Positions 12,221 through 22,890 of a stretch of DNA of 64,000 nt are shown one piece after another. How positions within the stretch are numbered: position 1 is the stretch's first letter; every line of letters starts with the position of its first letter. The DNA is taken from the NCBI GenBank assembly GCA_016110215.1, contig JADWQD010000002.1, forward strand, positions 1,488,001 to 1,552,000, given 5' to 3'. The notes under the pieces were generated by a model. The model had not been told where the DNA came from. It worked only from the letters and a program-made list of their open reading frames with translations, and searched no databases. A program made the translations under genes and the position numbers. The DNA comes from Capronia americana (Eukaryota > Ascomycota > Eurotiomycetes > Chaetothyriales > Herpotrichiellaceae).

Positions 12221-13090
12221 ATGTCTTCGGCCGGTAGCACAGGAGACAGGCCCGTCATCGTCATCGTTCCCGCCTCTTTCTCGCCACCAAGCCTCTACCG
12301 TGAGGTCGTGGAGGGATTGGATCGCCAAGGGTATGCTACGATAGTCATCCATCTTCCCTCGGTCGGCCGTGGCCCTCCATTGCCTCCCGCAACCATGGCG
12401 GAAGATGCAGACCATATCAGATCTTTCACCAGCAAACTGGCCGACGACGGCAAAGACATTGTCATGGTCATGCACTCATATGGAGGCATCTGTGGGACGG
12501 AAAGTGCCCACGGCGTCGTGAAAAGCGAACGTCTTCAGGCCCGGAAGAAAGGTGGAATCACGGGTCTGTTGTACGTCAGCTCTCCTATCCCAAGAGTCGG
12601 CGGGTCCGTCGCCACACAAATGGGTGATGACATGCCTGGATTTTTCAAGGTCGATGTAGGTAAACTGGATCTGGCATCTGCGTTTCGCGGTCGTCGCGAA
12701 TCATATCGACGAGTCACTGACGCTGTCTGCGGTCTTTAGGGTGACTATCTGAGCGTCGAGCTGGAAGGTTGCGCTCACAGCTTCTTCTCGGATCTCCCGC
12801 TCGCCAAGGGGATAGAGTACGCCAGAGAGCTGATGACTCACTCAGCAGTCAGTTTCGGCGGGATTTTAAATCACCCAACGTACTGCCAGCTGCCAGTGTC
12901 GTATCTGGTATGCAAGGAGGACCAGGCCGTCTCTGTGCACGCTCAAGAGGCTGCTATCGCTCGGATTCAGGAAGCAAGTAGCCAAAAGGTCGACATCTAC
13001 ACGTGTAAGGCTGGTCACTTCCCCGCCGTAAGTCGGCCTGCCGATGTTGTTCGTGTCATCAGACAGACAGCTGGGGAAAGCCTGGGCTAG
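12221..13090 (+). CDS. Alpha/beta hydrolase
   Basis: Small alpha/beta-fold hydrolase without signal peptide. Exons are 12221..12655 and 12740..13090, giving 261 aa. The intron uses donor GTAGGT and acceptor TTTAG, and the join gives FFKVDGDYLSVEL. It starts with a strand (RPVIVIVPASF), the nucleophile elbow is HSYGG with Ser86, and the likely catalytic His is in KAGHFPAVSRP near the C-terminus. The cluster context suggests hydrolysis of an ester, lactone or ring-cleavage product, but this subgroup of fungal hydrolases has no assigned substrate that I can name. Confidence 0.83.
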
Positions 13091-13875
13091 CGCCTGTATG
13101 GAATAGTAGAGATTGGCCCGGTCATGTCGATGGACAGACTCCTCTCGCGTAGGCTCTTGTCCCGCGCTTGATCCGTTATTCAAGAACGTTGCCTTCAGCC
13201 GCCAAAGCGGTATGAAGTTGAATTCGAGAAGGGACTCATAGTGGAGTAAACCACATAGTAAATGAGACAGAAGTCGGCTGTTAGGACCAGCATTGCGCTG
13301 CTTCTCAGCTATCCATACTCATCAATATCGACATCGCCTCTGATGGAGTATTAGCACCTCGTGCCAACGACACCTTGGATATTCACCTGTCGCACAAGCT
13401 TGATCGAGTATTCCGGCCCCAGGCTCAATGACCGGGAAAGACAAGCATTGCACCACCCATCCCGATACTACTGCGCAGCCGACGACGATTTCTCCAGCGG
13501 TAGTCCACCCAGCGTCGTCGGAGACTTGCATCTCAGCCCTCGAAATAACCGAGTTGTTGTGGCATACCCCAAGCCCCAGGCCCCACAGTGCGGGTTATCT
13601 GCTAGATCTCAGCTGAAAAGCCCGAGGTTGCTCGTCGTTTCAAGCGGGTCCATACCCTGTTCGGCGATAGCAGAGCAGGCCTATAGAGTCTTTATGGGTT
13701 CGTGGCGAGTAGAATGGTCCTGGTGTGTGGAAGACATTCGGGATGAGTATTGGCAGGAGGACTCTCCCATCAGACTTCACATCCATGTGTATAAGTAGTG
13801 GCAGTGCTTCCTCTCGTCGGCTTGTTGGACATGTCAATCTTACATCCGCAACTTGTCTAGAAGCACCAAACCGGA
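13091..13875. other. Intergenic region, hydrolase to monooxygenase
   Basis: About 785 bp holding the monooxygenase promoter. Overlapping 60-145 aa frames on both strands show no domain and no splice-supported continuity. No gene is called. Confidence 0.45.
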
Positions 13876-15066
13876 ATGGCTGCAAAGCACATCATCATCA
13901 TTGGAGCAGGCCCTTCTGGTCTCACGCTCGCGGCTCTCCTGCAGCGTCACTCCATCCCCTTCACCCTGTATGAGCGAGAAGCCAACATCAGCTCCCGTTT
14001 CCAGGGAGGGTCGCTTGACTTACACCCCGACTCGGGTCAACGCGCTCTTCAGGTCGCCGGTCTCGAGGCCTCCTTCGAGAAACATGCCAGGTACCATGAC
14101 CAGGATTACAGATTTATGGACAAACACGCTCGGGACTGGTTCTTCCACAAGGCGCCACCGGATGCGCAGGGTCGCCCGGAGATCGATCGTTACATGCTGC
14201 GACAAATCCTCCTGGAAGCCATCGACCCGGAGAACCTAAAGTGGAATCACCAAGTTTCCAAGATCGCCGCCAATGGCCACAATCAGTTTGAAGTCCATTT
14301 TGCCAACCAAGCCAATCTCGTAGTAGGAGATCTGATTGTGGGTGCGGACGGGGCGTGGTCCAAAGTGAGGCAGCTATTGACGAGCACACATCCCGTCTAT
14401 ACGGGCTTGACGGTGATTGATTGCCGGATCTCTAACCTGGATCGGAATTTTCCAGAACTCGGCAAATTCATCGGGCGAGGGACGGTGTTCGCCCTTAGTG
14501 ATGGAAGTGGCATTTTTATGCAGCGGAACGGGGACGACAGCCTTCGAGTCTACCCGTGCCTGAAGGTCCCCGAGAAGTGGGCTTCCGAAAGCGGGATCGA
14601 CTGGGCAGACGACAAAGCTGCCGCCGAGATGCTCCTGAAAGACATCTATGCCGATTGGGACGACCGTCTGAAAGAGGTCATCCGCCATTTGGACCCGAAA
14701 TGGACCCCTCGTGCTCAGTACCGGATGCCTCTAGGAATGCGGTACGAAACTCATCCAGGCCTGACCCTGATCGGCGACTCACTTCACGTCATGTCGTGGT
14801 TTGCTGGCGAAGGAGCGAATCTCGCCATGCTAGATGCCCTTGATCTCTTCCTTTGTATTCAGGCGGACCCGACAGATCTGGAGAAAGCTGTCCGCAAGTA
14901 CGAAAAGCGAGTCATGGGCCGTGCGGACAGCACTAACAAAATGTCCCAAGATCTTTTGGAGGAAGCCATGGCAGATGACTCTCCAAGGGCATACGCCAGG
15001 TCCATGGCCAAGGCCATGGACGTCTGGTTTGCAGATGGCCGCTTACTGGAAGAGGTAGAAGTGTGA
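13876..15066 (+). CDS. FAD-dependent monooxygenase (aromatic hydroxylase / TetX-like group)
   Basis: Class A flavoprotein monooxygenase, single exon, 396 aa. The FAD dinucleotide-binding GAGPSG is at residues 10-15 after HIIII, the DG motif is in IVGADGAWSKVR (about 155-165), and the GD motif is in LTLIGDSLHVMSWFAGEGANLAM around Gly300-Asp301. These three motifs define the family. Family members hydroxylate phenolic or other ring substrates with NAD(P)H and O2. Next to an intradiol dioxygenase, the obvious inferred role is making the dihydroxylated or trihydroxylated ring that the dioxygenase opens. No membrane segment or signal peptide is visible, so it is probably cytosolic. Confidence 0.92.
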   Translation: MAAKHIIIIGAGPSGLTLAALLQRHSIPFTLYEREANISSRFQGGSLDLHPDSGQRALQVAGLEASFEKHARYHDQDYRFMDKHARDWFFHKAPPDAQGRPEIDRYMLRQILLEAIDPENLKWNHQVSKIAANGHNQFEVHFANQANLVVGDLIVGADGAWSKVRQLLTSTHPVYTGLTVIDCRISNLDRNFPELGKFIGRGTVFALSDGSGIFMQRNGDDSLRVYPCLKVPEKWASESGIDWADDKAAAEMLLKDIYADWDDRLKEVIRHLDPKWTPRAQYRMPLGMRYETHPGLTLIGDSLHVMSWFAGEGANLAMLDALDLFLCIQADPTDLEKAVRKYEKRVMGRADSTNKMSQDLLEEAMADDSPRAYARSMAKAMDVWFADGRLLEEVEV

Positions 15067-15591
15067 CTGCGTGAGGGTTAGAGGCTCAGATAGCTTTAGA
15101 CTAGGCACAACATAACTTGCAGTACATGGGTTGAAAATTGCGTTACTCACATTTACCTAGACGGTCCGAGGCTTGGCCTGCTGAGACATTCACCTTCATC
15201 ACTTGACACAGCAGAGGTTGAAGCCCTAAGGTGGATATCAGTCCTACTACGGGGCGCCTTTGACTTCGGTGAGGGTTCGAACTGCCGGGAGTTAAACGGA
15301 CTAATCTGGGGATGTCCTACGAGGACTGTCATCTCCACATCTCGGGGAACGATGAAGCTGGAAAGCCGATCGAGGCCGAGCTCGTGGTGCGTATACTCCG
15401 AGTCCGCAACGTACTGAGGTCGAGAGATTCGCTTCTCCTGTTTCAGCTGGTTAAGTCGGTCGTCCCATAATTTTGGATGTAAAACAAGGGAACGTCCCTC
15501 CCAAAGTGGGGGAGTTTCTTTCTTCCCCCGAAGAGACGCACAGGCCAAAAGACCGACTCAACTGTAGGCGCTCTTCTCCTGGCCAACAACA
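15067..15591. other. Intergenic region, monooxygenase to SDR
   Basis: About 525 bp between two plus-strand genes. A 131-codon minus-strand frame (15153..15548) crosses it but has no recognisable domain, so I do not call it as a gene. The interval probably holds the terminator and promoter of the neighbours. Confidence 0.45.
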
Positions 15592-16671
15592 ATGAAATCC
15601 ATAATCGACGACATTTCGTTGCGGCAGATTGCAGGGAAAACGATTCTCATTACGGGCGGTTCCAATGGCATAGGAGCGGAGATAGTGCGGCTGTTCTCTC
15701 TTTATGGAGCGAACGTGGTTATAGGAGACCTCGAGTCAACGGCTGCGGAGGCTGAAAAACTCATTGCCTCTCTGCCGCGGACAACACAGGCGCAATTTGT
15801 TCCCACGAACATCCTCAGATGGGACCAGATGAAGTATTTGTTCCAACGGGCGGTCGATCGATTCGGTAATGTCCATCTGGTCGTCGCTAATGCCGGAATT
15901 ATGGAGAGTAGGAGCGTGTTCGACATAAATGCAGTTGATGATAAAGGGGAATTGGAGGAATCCCTTGAGGGATTCAGAGTGCTGGACGTCAACATCAAAG
16001 GTACTCTCAACAGTAAGTCGACCGTCTCCTTCCGCGACAAGGTAACGAATTCAGAGTGTGAGCTTGGCTGAAGAATGTTTGCCAACAGCATTGCGATTGG
16101 CGTTATTCCACATGCAAAAAAACGAGGCATGCTTTTCTGATGGCTCTCGGGGGTCCGTGGTCCTCATCACCTCGACCTCCGGATACTTTGGTAGCAGCGG
16201 AGTGGGGGCTTATGTCGCCTCCAAACACGCTCTTGTTGGCCTTCTCCGGTCCTCCCAACTGACTGCCCGAGCTTTGAACGTGAAGGTTAGTGCGGTGGCG
16301 CCATTCTTCACTCCAACCCGGACGTTCTCGAAGCTTTCGGAGAGATGGGCGGCGTCGGGACTGAACGCCAATACGCTGGATGAAGTCGCGAATACCATCG
16401 CGCGGGTTGCTTTGGCACCCAGTGGTGGCAAATGCGTTCTGGTATTGTTGACCCTTCTGAATATGGACTTAGGCGCCCCCCTGCTAATGCATGGCAGCTT
16501 GCAGGAGGAGTAGAGAGAGAGCTGGAGGATAGCAGGATGAACTTGCTTCCTAACTGGCTGGGTGAGGATTTGGCCGAGCATCTTCGATCTGCGGGAAGAC
16601 TATTCGCGGAAGATGGATATCCTCTTCCAGATGCGAGTTCTGGATCGATTGGGTGGCGGCAGAAGACATAG
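15592..16671 (+). CDS. Short-chain dehydrogenase/reductase
   Basis: Classical NAD(P)-dependent SDR. Exons are 15592..16012, 16089..16441 and 16498..16671, giving 315 aa. The cofactor motif TGGSNGIG is at residues 21-28, the NAG motif is in VVANAGIM, and the active-site Ser and Tyr-x3-Lys appear as STSGYFG and AYVASK. Intron 1 (GTAAGT..CAACAG) restores NIKGTLNTLRLALFH. Intron 2 is 56 nt with a CTAAT branch and joins GGKCVL to LAGGVERELED, matching the C-terminal layout of fungal paralogues. It is the last gene of the presumed aromatic cluster. The order of steps and the substrate are inferred, not shown. Confidence 0.88.
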
Positions 16672-17548
16672 GACGTGTCTGTACTGAGATGCTGGCCTTC
16701 GCGGTGGCCAAAGATCTTCAACATTCAACCGAGAGGAGAGTCGCAATTGTTCACGAGGTCGATGCCTTTATCTGTGCGTGAGATTCTTCAAATAGCTCTC
16801 TTGCCTCTGTAGTCTAGATAATATAATCAATCGTCTTCTGTATCCTTCAGAGCTTCCTCCTCTGCTTCGACAGTCTCCCCTGGCTTGTGGCAATGAACAA
16901 CGCTACGGCGCGTTGGTACGTCGAAAGGACGGTGTGAGGAAGGCCGTGTATGGCACTGGCTGGCAGACATACTTGGCATCAGATTGAGCTGGCTTCGAGA
17001 TGGGGGTGCATCGCATGGCCGGAGCCGGATGTGATGGGAAGTTGGGAGGTTACCGATGGACTTGCCAAATGGCGGTCCTTTCTCGTCAAGGGCGCTATCA
17101 GGTTGGAAGTGGCGACAAATCGATGTAGGCCATTGCGAGGGGAGTTGCCTGCCTTCTTTCCTTGAGTTTCATTACCAGAATAACCCATGGACGAAACCCA
17201 CGGCGAGTTGACTTGGCCGCAGAATCACAAACCTTGATGCGTACTGCTCGTGAGATCGCAAGGCAGTGTCACTGTAATTTATCCACAAATGAGTGGACCA
17301 GCTGCAACAGAAACTCTGGCACCGCTTGTTGTTCAGAAGGCTGAGGGTCCGGCAGAAGAGGTGACAACTGCCCGTGGTGGAGCGTTGAGAATGCGCAGAA
17401 ACTTGTGGCTCATCCAAGGGATGCCTCATCGGACTTTCTGATGTGGTTGTTGCACCCAGCCACTCCAGAGTGGACACCACCTTGACACAAACATCGCATC
17501 ATCGTGCTTCCTGCCAGTCCTGACCCGCTTGTCAGTGCGAAGTGGAAG
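16672..17548. other. Intergenic region without a supported gene
   Basis: About 880 bp. Short frames at 16950..17165, 17172..17480 (minus) and 17250..17441 lack domains and conflict with one another. I see nothing definite in it. Confidence 0.45.
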
Positions 17549-18002
17549 ATGCCACCCAAGATGCTGCTTTCAATCGTGAGCAATCGAACCGCATCTTTTC
17601 CAACTCAACACTGATCGCTTTGTAGCTTGTGGCTGCGGCCCACCATGTGGCTTTCGCCGTAGCGCACCCCCATATTCACCGTCATGCACAACCTGTCTCT
17701 GTGCGCTCCACAAACCAGATCTTTGCATTGGGTATCAGCAACAATCCAACGGATGTGCAGGACGGGACTGGTGCTGGAATCGATTGCTACACGACATACT
17801 CTGGAGATGGTTCAGCGTCAGCCGGTTGGCCTGTGATGGCGCAGTGGGTATCATTTGAGGACATGTGAGCTCAAAATATCGTACCTTCTTGTCTTTCACT
17901 AACCTGCTAAGGTTCAACTTAAATAAATTAATATACTTAGTTCTTTCTGGGCCTTTTTTAGTAGATATCTTATATAAAATTATTAATTATTATATTGATT
18001 AA
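17549..18002 (+). pseudogene. 5' remnant of a secreted-protein gene running into an AT-rich island
   Basis: Exons 17549..17575 and 17626..17864 join cleanly (GTGAGC..TTTGTAG) and encode a signal peptide (MPPKMLLSI, then LVAAAHHVAFAVA) followed by DGTGAGIDCYTTYSGDG and WPVMAQWVSFEDM. This resembles the start of a conserved family of secreted fungal proteins thought to have a lysozyme-like fold; that assignment is from memory and is weak. A third exon begins at 17912 (donor at 17865, acceptor CTAAG) with FNLNK, but from 17915 the DNA becomes almost purely A/T and the frame stops at 18000..18002. Faint residue similarity (SGP..VDILYKI) suggests the original exon continues as C-to-T-mutated sequence. 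No functional protein is expected. Confidence 0.55.
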
Positions 18003-18110
18003 AGAAATATCTCTTAGTAATCTTATTAATATATATAATAAGGTTCTTTTATTATTATTTAGTAAGTAATAATATAGAGTTAATATACTCGTATCGACTA
18101 GAGGTTTCGC
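17915..18110. repeat. Sharp AT-rich island
   Basis: From 17915 to about 18090 the sequence is dominated by A and T with many TA and TTA steps, and the change from normal composition happens within a few bases inside an exon. This fits RIP acting on a duplicated segment, or insertion of a decayed AT-rich element. I can identify no ORF or terminal repeat. Confidence 0.6.
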
Positions 18111-18342
18111 CTCTTCAGCGCCGTAAGAGGGTTAAATATTCGATCCTATATTCTTTAGCTGTTGCTGCAACATTCGGGGCCTCTTGCGATGCTAGATCAG
18201 TAATTACGTCCTCGATTGACCCTATAGTTGTTAATTAAATAAATTTTGAAGAGTTGTGTGCGGAAATATTCGAATGTGTGCAGATGTGGTAGCGTGCACG
18301 TGACAGGGATCTCTCCTAGTGGGCCACTTTAAACGCGCTCGA

Positions 18343-18348
18343 ACGCGT
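18343..18348. promoter_or_regulatory. MluI cell-cycle box (ACGCGT) upstream of RFA1
   Basis: A palindromic ACGCGT lies about 145 bp upstream of the RFA1 start, with a second CGCG core (AAACGCGC) at 18331..18338. The pair is framed by an inverted repeat, CCACTT (18325..18330) and AAGTGG (18353..18358). In yeasts, MCB elements drive G1/S expression of replication genes including RFA1 through MBF. Confidence 0.6.
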
Positions 18349-18493
18349 CGCGAAGTGGCGGGGTTTTGTAATTCATGACTCTGGGTGCTAACAGTCCTCT
18401 CATCATCACAACACTATCCTTCGAATCCTCTCTCTGATCAGTCAGGACCACAAGCTCGTTCCATAGCATCTCGAAACCACTCAGCCTGCAGCC

Positions 18494-20420
18494 ATGAACA
18501 ACCCTGCTGATGCGCTTCGGCGTATCGACGCCGGCTGCCTTTCCGACATCTTTGCCGACCGTCCTGGAAGAGTCAGCGATCCCGTGGTGCAAGCAGTCCA
18601 GATCAAGCCCATTGCTGCTCAAGGTGGCGCCCAGGAACGCCACAGAGTCATCTTCAATGATACCAAAAATTATGTTCAAACAATGCTTGCGGTGCAGGAG
18701 AACAACCTCATCGAGGAGAAGATTCTGCGCAAAGGGGTACTAGTTCAACTGCTGGGCTATTCTGCCAACAAGGTCAAGACTAAGCGGTATGTACTATTCC
18801 AATGTTCCCTGATAATTCTAACCATGGAACGCAGTATCCTCATTGTCACCAAAATCAAGGTCCTGGAAGAGTATGGCGAGCACGAGAAACTGGGCAATCC
18901 GGTGCCGTTGGAGTTGAAAGAGGAGGAGGACGGCAAGCCATTCAACACAGCCATCACAAGCAACGGTTTCTATGGCAAGCAAGAGTCGCCAAAGCCGAGT
19001 CGGCCTATGCCCAGCCACACTAAGCCTTCATCATCAGCGCACGCGAACATCTACCCGATCGAGGCAATCTCTCCATACTCGAACAAGTGGACTATCAAGG
19101 CACGGTGCACAAACAAGTCAGATATCAAGACATGGCACAATCGAAACGGCGAGGGCAAACTCTTCAGTGTCAATCTGCTAGATGAGAGTGGCGAAATTCG
19201 AGCCACGGGCTTCAACGAGCAGTGCGACCACCTCTACGATGTGTTTCAGGAAGGTAGTGTCTACTACATCTCAAGCCCTTGCCGAGTCGCATTCGCCAAA
19301 AAGCAGTTCTCAAACCTAGCAAACGACTATGAGCTACATTTCGAGAGAGAAACCCTGGTCGAGAAGGCTGAAGAACAAGATGGAGTGCCACAAGTCCGAT
19401 ACAACTTTACCCCGATTGCAGACCTACAGTTTGTGGAGAAAGACACCACTATTGACATAATCGGTGTTCTCAAGGACGTCGGCGAGACGTCCCAGATCAC
19501 ATCCAAGACCACCAGCAAGCCCTACGACAAGAGAGAACTGACCTTAGTCGATAATACCGGCTACTCTGTAAGGCTGACCATCTGGGGGAAAACTGCCGCC
19601 TCATTCGACGTCCCACCCGAATCAATTGTGGCTTTCAAGGGCGTCAAAGTGTCAGATTTCGGCGGACGCAGTCTGAGTCTGCTGAGCTCCGGCTCCCTGA
19701 GTGCAAACCCAGACATGCCCGAAGCACACAAATTGAAGGGCTGGTTCGAAGACCAAGGCCGAAGTGGCAACTTCATGACGCACGCAAGCGTTCAAGGCAC
19801 CCTCGGCCCTGGCGCTGGCTCTCGAAGCGATCCATTCAAGACCATCTCCCAAGTCAAGGACGAACAACTGGGCATGTCAGAAAATGCAGACTTTTTCTCC
19901 GTCAAGGCATCGATACAGTACATCAAGCAGGACAACTTCTGCTATCCGGCGTGTCTTTCAGAAGGATGCAACAAGAAAGTCTTCGAGAGTGACCCTGGTC
20001 AGTGGCGATGTGAGCGCTGCGACAAAACTCATGAGAAGCCAGAATATCGCTACATCATGTCCGTCAATATCAGTGATCACACAGGACAACTGTGGGTCAG
20101 CTGCTTTGACGAGACCGGCAGGATGATCATTGGCAAGACTGCAGATGAGTTGATGGAGATCAAGGAAGTTGACGAGAAGAGACTGGCCGAGATATTCTCG
20201 GAGGCGAACTGCAAGACGTGGAATTGGAAGTGCAAGGCCAAACTCGACAGTTTCCAAGAGCAACAACGGTAAGATCATTTTCCCATGATGAGCCATCGGA
20301 TCAGACACTGACGTTGACTTCAGAGTTCGCTATCAGGTGACATCAGCAGCGCCGTTGAACTATGTGGTCGAGTCACAAAAATTGATCGAGCTAATCAAGC
20401 AATACAATATCGACGAGTAG
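18494..20420 (+). CDS. RFA1: Replication protein A large subunit (RPA70/Rfa1)
   Basis: Largest subunit of the heterotrimeric ssDNA-binding complex RPA, nuclear, needed for replication, repair and checkpoint signalling. Exons are 18494..18786, 18835..20268 and 20324..20420, giving 607 aa, the expected size. The N-terminal OB fold is followed by a linker rich in Pro and Ser, then DNA-binding OB folds (IEAISPYSNKWTIKARCTNKS; NTGYSVRLTIWGK). The C-terminal domain holds the zinc ribbon: Cys in CYPACLSEGC near residue 467 and CERC near 489-492. Intron 1 (GTATGT..CGCAG) restores KTKRILIVTKIKVLEEYGE, and intron 2 restores QQRVRYQVTSAAPLNY. A MluI cell-cycle box lies in the promoter. Confidence 0.96.
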
Positions 20421-20889
20421 GCAAGCCGCAACGTCTATGGCGGCACAGCTGGAATGAGCGCAACATTGCCGATCCGTACCTTGACAGGCACAGAATACGA
20501 GTACCATGACACTCGAATTCAAAGCTTGTTTAGCCTAGCTGATCTTGTCACATCCACAGGAAGGAAATGGTGGGAAGCCCTGTACTGGTATGATAGCGGA
20601 CATTACGAGTATGAGTGTATAATGGCTGGTGCTGGACGACGAGCAAATCCGCCGGAAATGAGCGCGAAAGTCCCTGCGTAGTAATAACATTGCGTCATCA
20701 GCGACTTTTCTCCGGGTCACCTACGAGAGTGAAATGGACCTCAGACGGCAGTCACATGTATTTCACGGAACACTCAGCGTTGCTTCAGTTATTCCACAGG
20801 CCATTCCGACCGGGTAAGCATATTTCCTCTACATTTACCATCTCATTTCTCCCGTCAATCCATCCGGGGCTGTAAATCTTCACCTTCGA
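20421..20889. other. Intergenic region, RFA1 to quinone oxidoreductase
   Basis: About 470 bp with RFA1 terminator and the next promoter. No supported gene. Confidence 0.45.
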
Positions 20890-22158
20890 ATGAACTGCAT
20901 TGTGACTGCTTGTGCAAGGACCGCATTAGAAATCACGCAGCTTGCACGGCTAAGAACCGGATATTCTCCGTTCGCAGTAGCAGTCCGACTTCACACAAGC
21001 TCGGCACGTTCATATATATTCCAGACAGGCCGGATTACAGTCAGGGCCTTATCATCAAGGACAACGAGTATCAACCGCCTCGCAACAACTGACAGCAGAG
21101 CTCTCCACCGCACCCAAGGCTACCAACAACTAACAAGAAGCGTCCGCACAATGGCTACAATGCGCGCCGTCGACATCAAGGGCGGCAAAGGCCCCATCTC
21201 CTCGCTCTTCATCAACGATCAAATCCCCAAACCCACGCCAAAAGGCTCGCAGGCCCTCATCAAGATCAAAGCCTTCGGCCTCAACCGAATGGACCTCCTC
21301 CAGCGTGAGGGCGGATATCCGCTGCCCCCGCAAGCCGGGCCCATACTGGGCGTTGAGTTCTCCGGCACCATCGAAAGTTTCGGCTCGGACCCGGAACGCG
21401 GCTTCAACGTCGGCGATGAAGTCTTTGGGCTGGCGTACGGGGGCGCGTATGCTGAGTATATCGCCGTGAGCACGCATATGCTGGTGCACAAGCCGAAGGA
21501 ACTCAGCTGGGAGGAGGCCGCGGGCATCCCGGAGACGTGGATCACAGCCACCCAGGCATTGTACCTGGTCGGCGAGTTCAAGCCCGGGATGAGCGTGCTT
21601 TGGCACGCCGGCGCGAGCAGCGTGAGTATCGCAGGGATCCAGCTGAGCAAGGCGGACGGCGCCTCTGCAGTGTACGTGACGGCGTCGACGAGGGAGAAGA
21701 TCGAATTCACCAAGACGTTGGGCGCGACCGAGGGCTTTTCGTACAAGGAGGGCGACTGGGCCCAGGCCCTCCTCAAGTATACAGGCGGGAAGGGCGTGGA
21801 TTTGATCGTCGACTTTGTGGGAGCCGGTTATTTCGACCAGAACCTCGAGGTCGCGGCGCGCGACGCCCACGTCGTCATGCTGGGCAACCTGGGCGGGAAT
21901 GTGGTGCAAAAGCCGGTCGATGTTTCTCGGTTCTTGCGGAAGAGACTGAGGGTTGAGGGCTCGAGTTTGAGGAGCCGTGACGAAAACTACCAGGGTCGGT
22001 TGAGGGACATGTTGGTCGAGCATGCCCTGCCGAGGTTCATCGATGGACGCTTCAAGGTCATTGTTGAAAAGGTGTTCAAGATGGAAGACATCCAGGAGGC
22101 GCACAAGCTGTTGGAGAGTAGTCAGACCATGGGCAAGCTGATCTGCACTGTGGGATGA
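20890..22158 (+). CDS. Quinone oxidoreductase (PIG3/TP53I3-like, MDR superfamily)
   Basis: Zinc-free medium-chain reductase that reduces quinones with NADPH. The catalytic protein starts at 21151 (MATMRAVDIKGGKGP), about 335 aa, with GroES-like N-domain (FGLNRMDLLQREGGYPLP, the PIG3 signature) and a Rossmann domain (WHAGASSVSIAGIQLSK). The same frame is open to an ATG at 20890, adding 87 residues that are rich in Arg, Ser and Thr with only one Glu and one Asp (for example RLHTSSARSYIFQTGR, then LTRSVRTM). That composition fits a mitochondrial targeting peptide. Either start, or both from alternative transcripts, could be used. The long start is given here. Confidence 0.88.
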   Translation: MNCIVTACARTALEITQLARLRTGYSPFAVAVRLHTSSARSYIFQTGRITVRALSSRTTSINRLATTDSRALHRTQGYQQLTRSVRTMATMRAVDIKGGKGPISSLFINDQIPKPTPKGSQALIKIKAFGLNRMDLLQREGGYPLPPQAGPILGVEFSGTIESFGSDPERGFNVGDEVFGLAYGGAYAEYIAVSTHMLVHKPKELSWEEAAGIPETWITATQALYLVGEFKPGMSVLWHAGASSVSIAGIQLSKADGASAVYVTASTREKIEFTKTLGATEGFSYKEGDWAQALLKYTGGKGVDLIVDFVGAGYFDQNLEVAARDAHVVMLGNLGGNVVQKPVDVSRFLRKRLRVEGSSLRSRDENYQGRLRDMLVEHALPRFIDGRFKVIVEKVFKMEDIQEAHKLLESSQTMGKLICTVG

Positions 22159-22890
22159 GCGGAGGGTGACCAGAAGGAGGATGCGACAAGTCAGAAAAAT
22201 ACAGTCAAAGTAGTACGGTGTAACGTTTCGTGGAAATCGGGAAGAGCTGAACACTGCTGCTCCATAAGAAGATCCTTGCAGGCTATTACTACCCATCGTC
22301 TTCTGAGTGAATTAGCACCTGAGACCACTTGCCGTCGAGAAATATGGTGCCCGTATCAGTTCGGGCGCCGGATTTGATGCCAATGGCTCGAAGGAGTAAT
22401 TCTCCCAAGCACCAATCGAACAACGGCGGGTGAGCCTCCGTTTGAGGAAGCAGGGCACAATTACTATGTATTTGGCTGATTAAGACAGATTCGCGGGCGA
22501 CGAGCTGTGCGATCCCCAGTGACACGAGCGATGCTTTAGCAAGCATGGCTGTTCGATTTGTTCGAAATCCGGACACTTGGTTGCGCCCGCCATGCCGTGG
22601 CTTGGTCACCTACAGAGGTTGGCAAGGTTTCGCAGCGAGGGAATGGAAGAGAAAGGAAAGCGTTCTCGTGTTTCCAAGATCATGCCGCCATATGGCTGTA
22701 GTTTGGCGTCGACGAGTGCATCTGATCGGATGCGTCATGCGAGACACGACTGAACTTATAAAAGGCCGGGTTGATCGAGGCTCCAGAGTTCTCTTGACGC
22801 ATCCATTGTCTATAACTTCTGCGAAACTGCCATACATCAGCAATCATTACACTTGCCTGTTTTTTTCATCCCTCACCGGAGCACACGAGT
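22159..22890. other. Intergenic region, quinone oxidoreductase to NmrA-like gene
   Basis: About 730 bp. A 106-codon minus-strand frame (22289..22609) has no recognisable domain. A possible TATA-like stretch (ACTTATAAAAGG) lies at about 22754, roughly 135 bp before the next start. Confidence 0.4.

Noticed and set aside
15153..15548. 131-codon minus-strand frame between the monooxygenase and SDR genes
   Set aside because: No recognisable domain and located where a promoter and terminator are expected.
21130..22296. 388-codon minus-strand frame opposite the quinone oxidoreductase
   Set aside because: Antisense shadow; the sense strand encodes a clear MDR protein.
22289..22609. 106-codon minus-strand frame
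   Set aside because: No domain, no splice evidence, lies in an ordinary intergenic gap.
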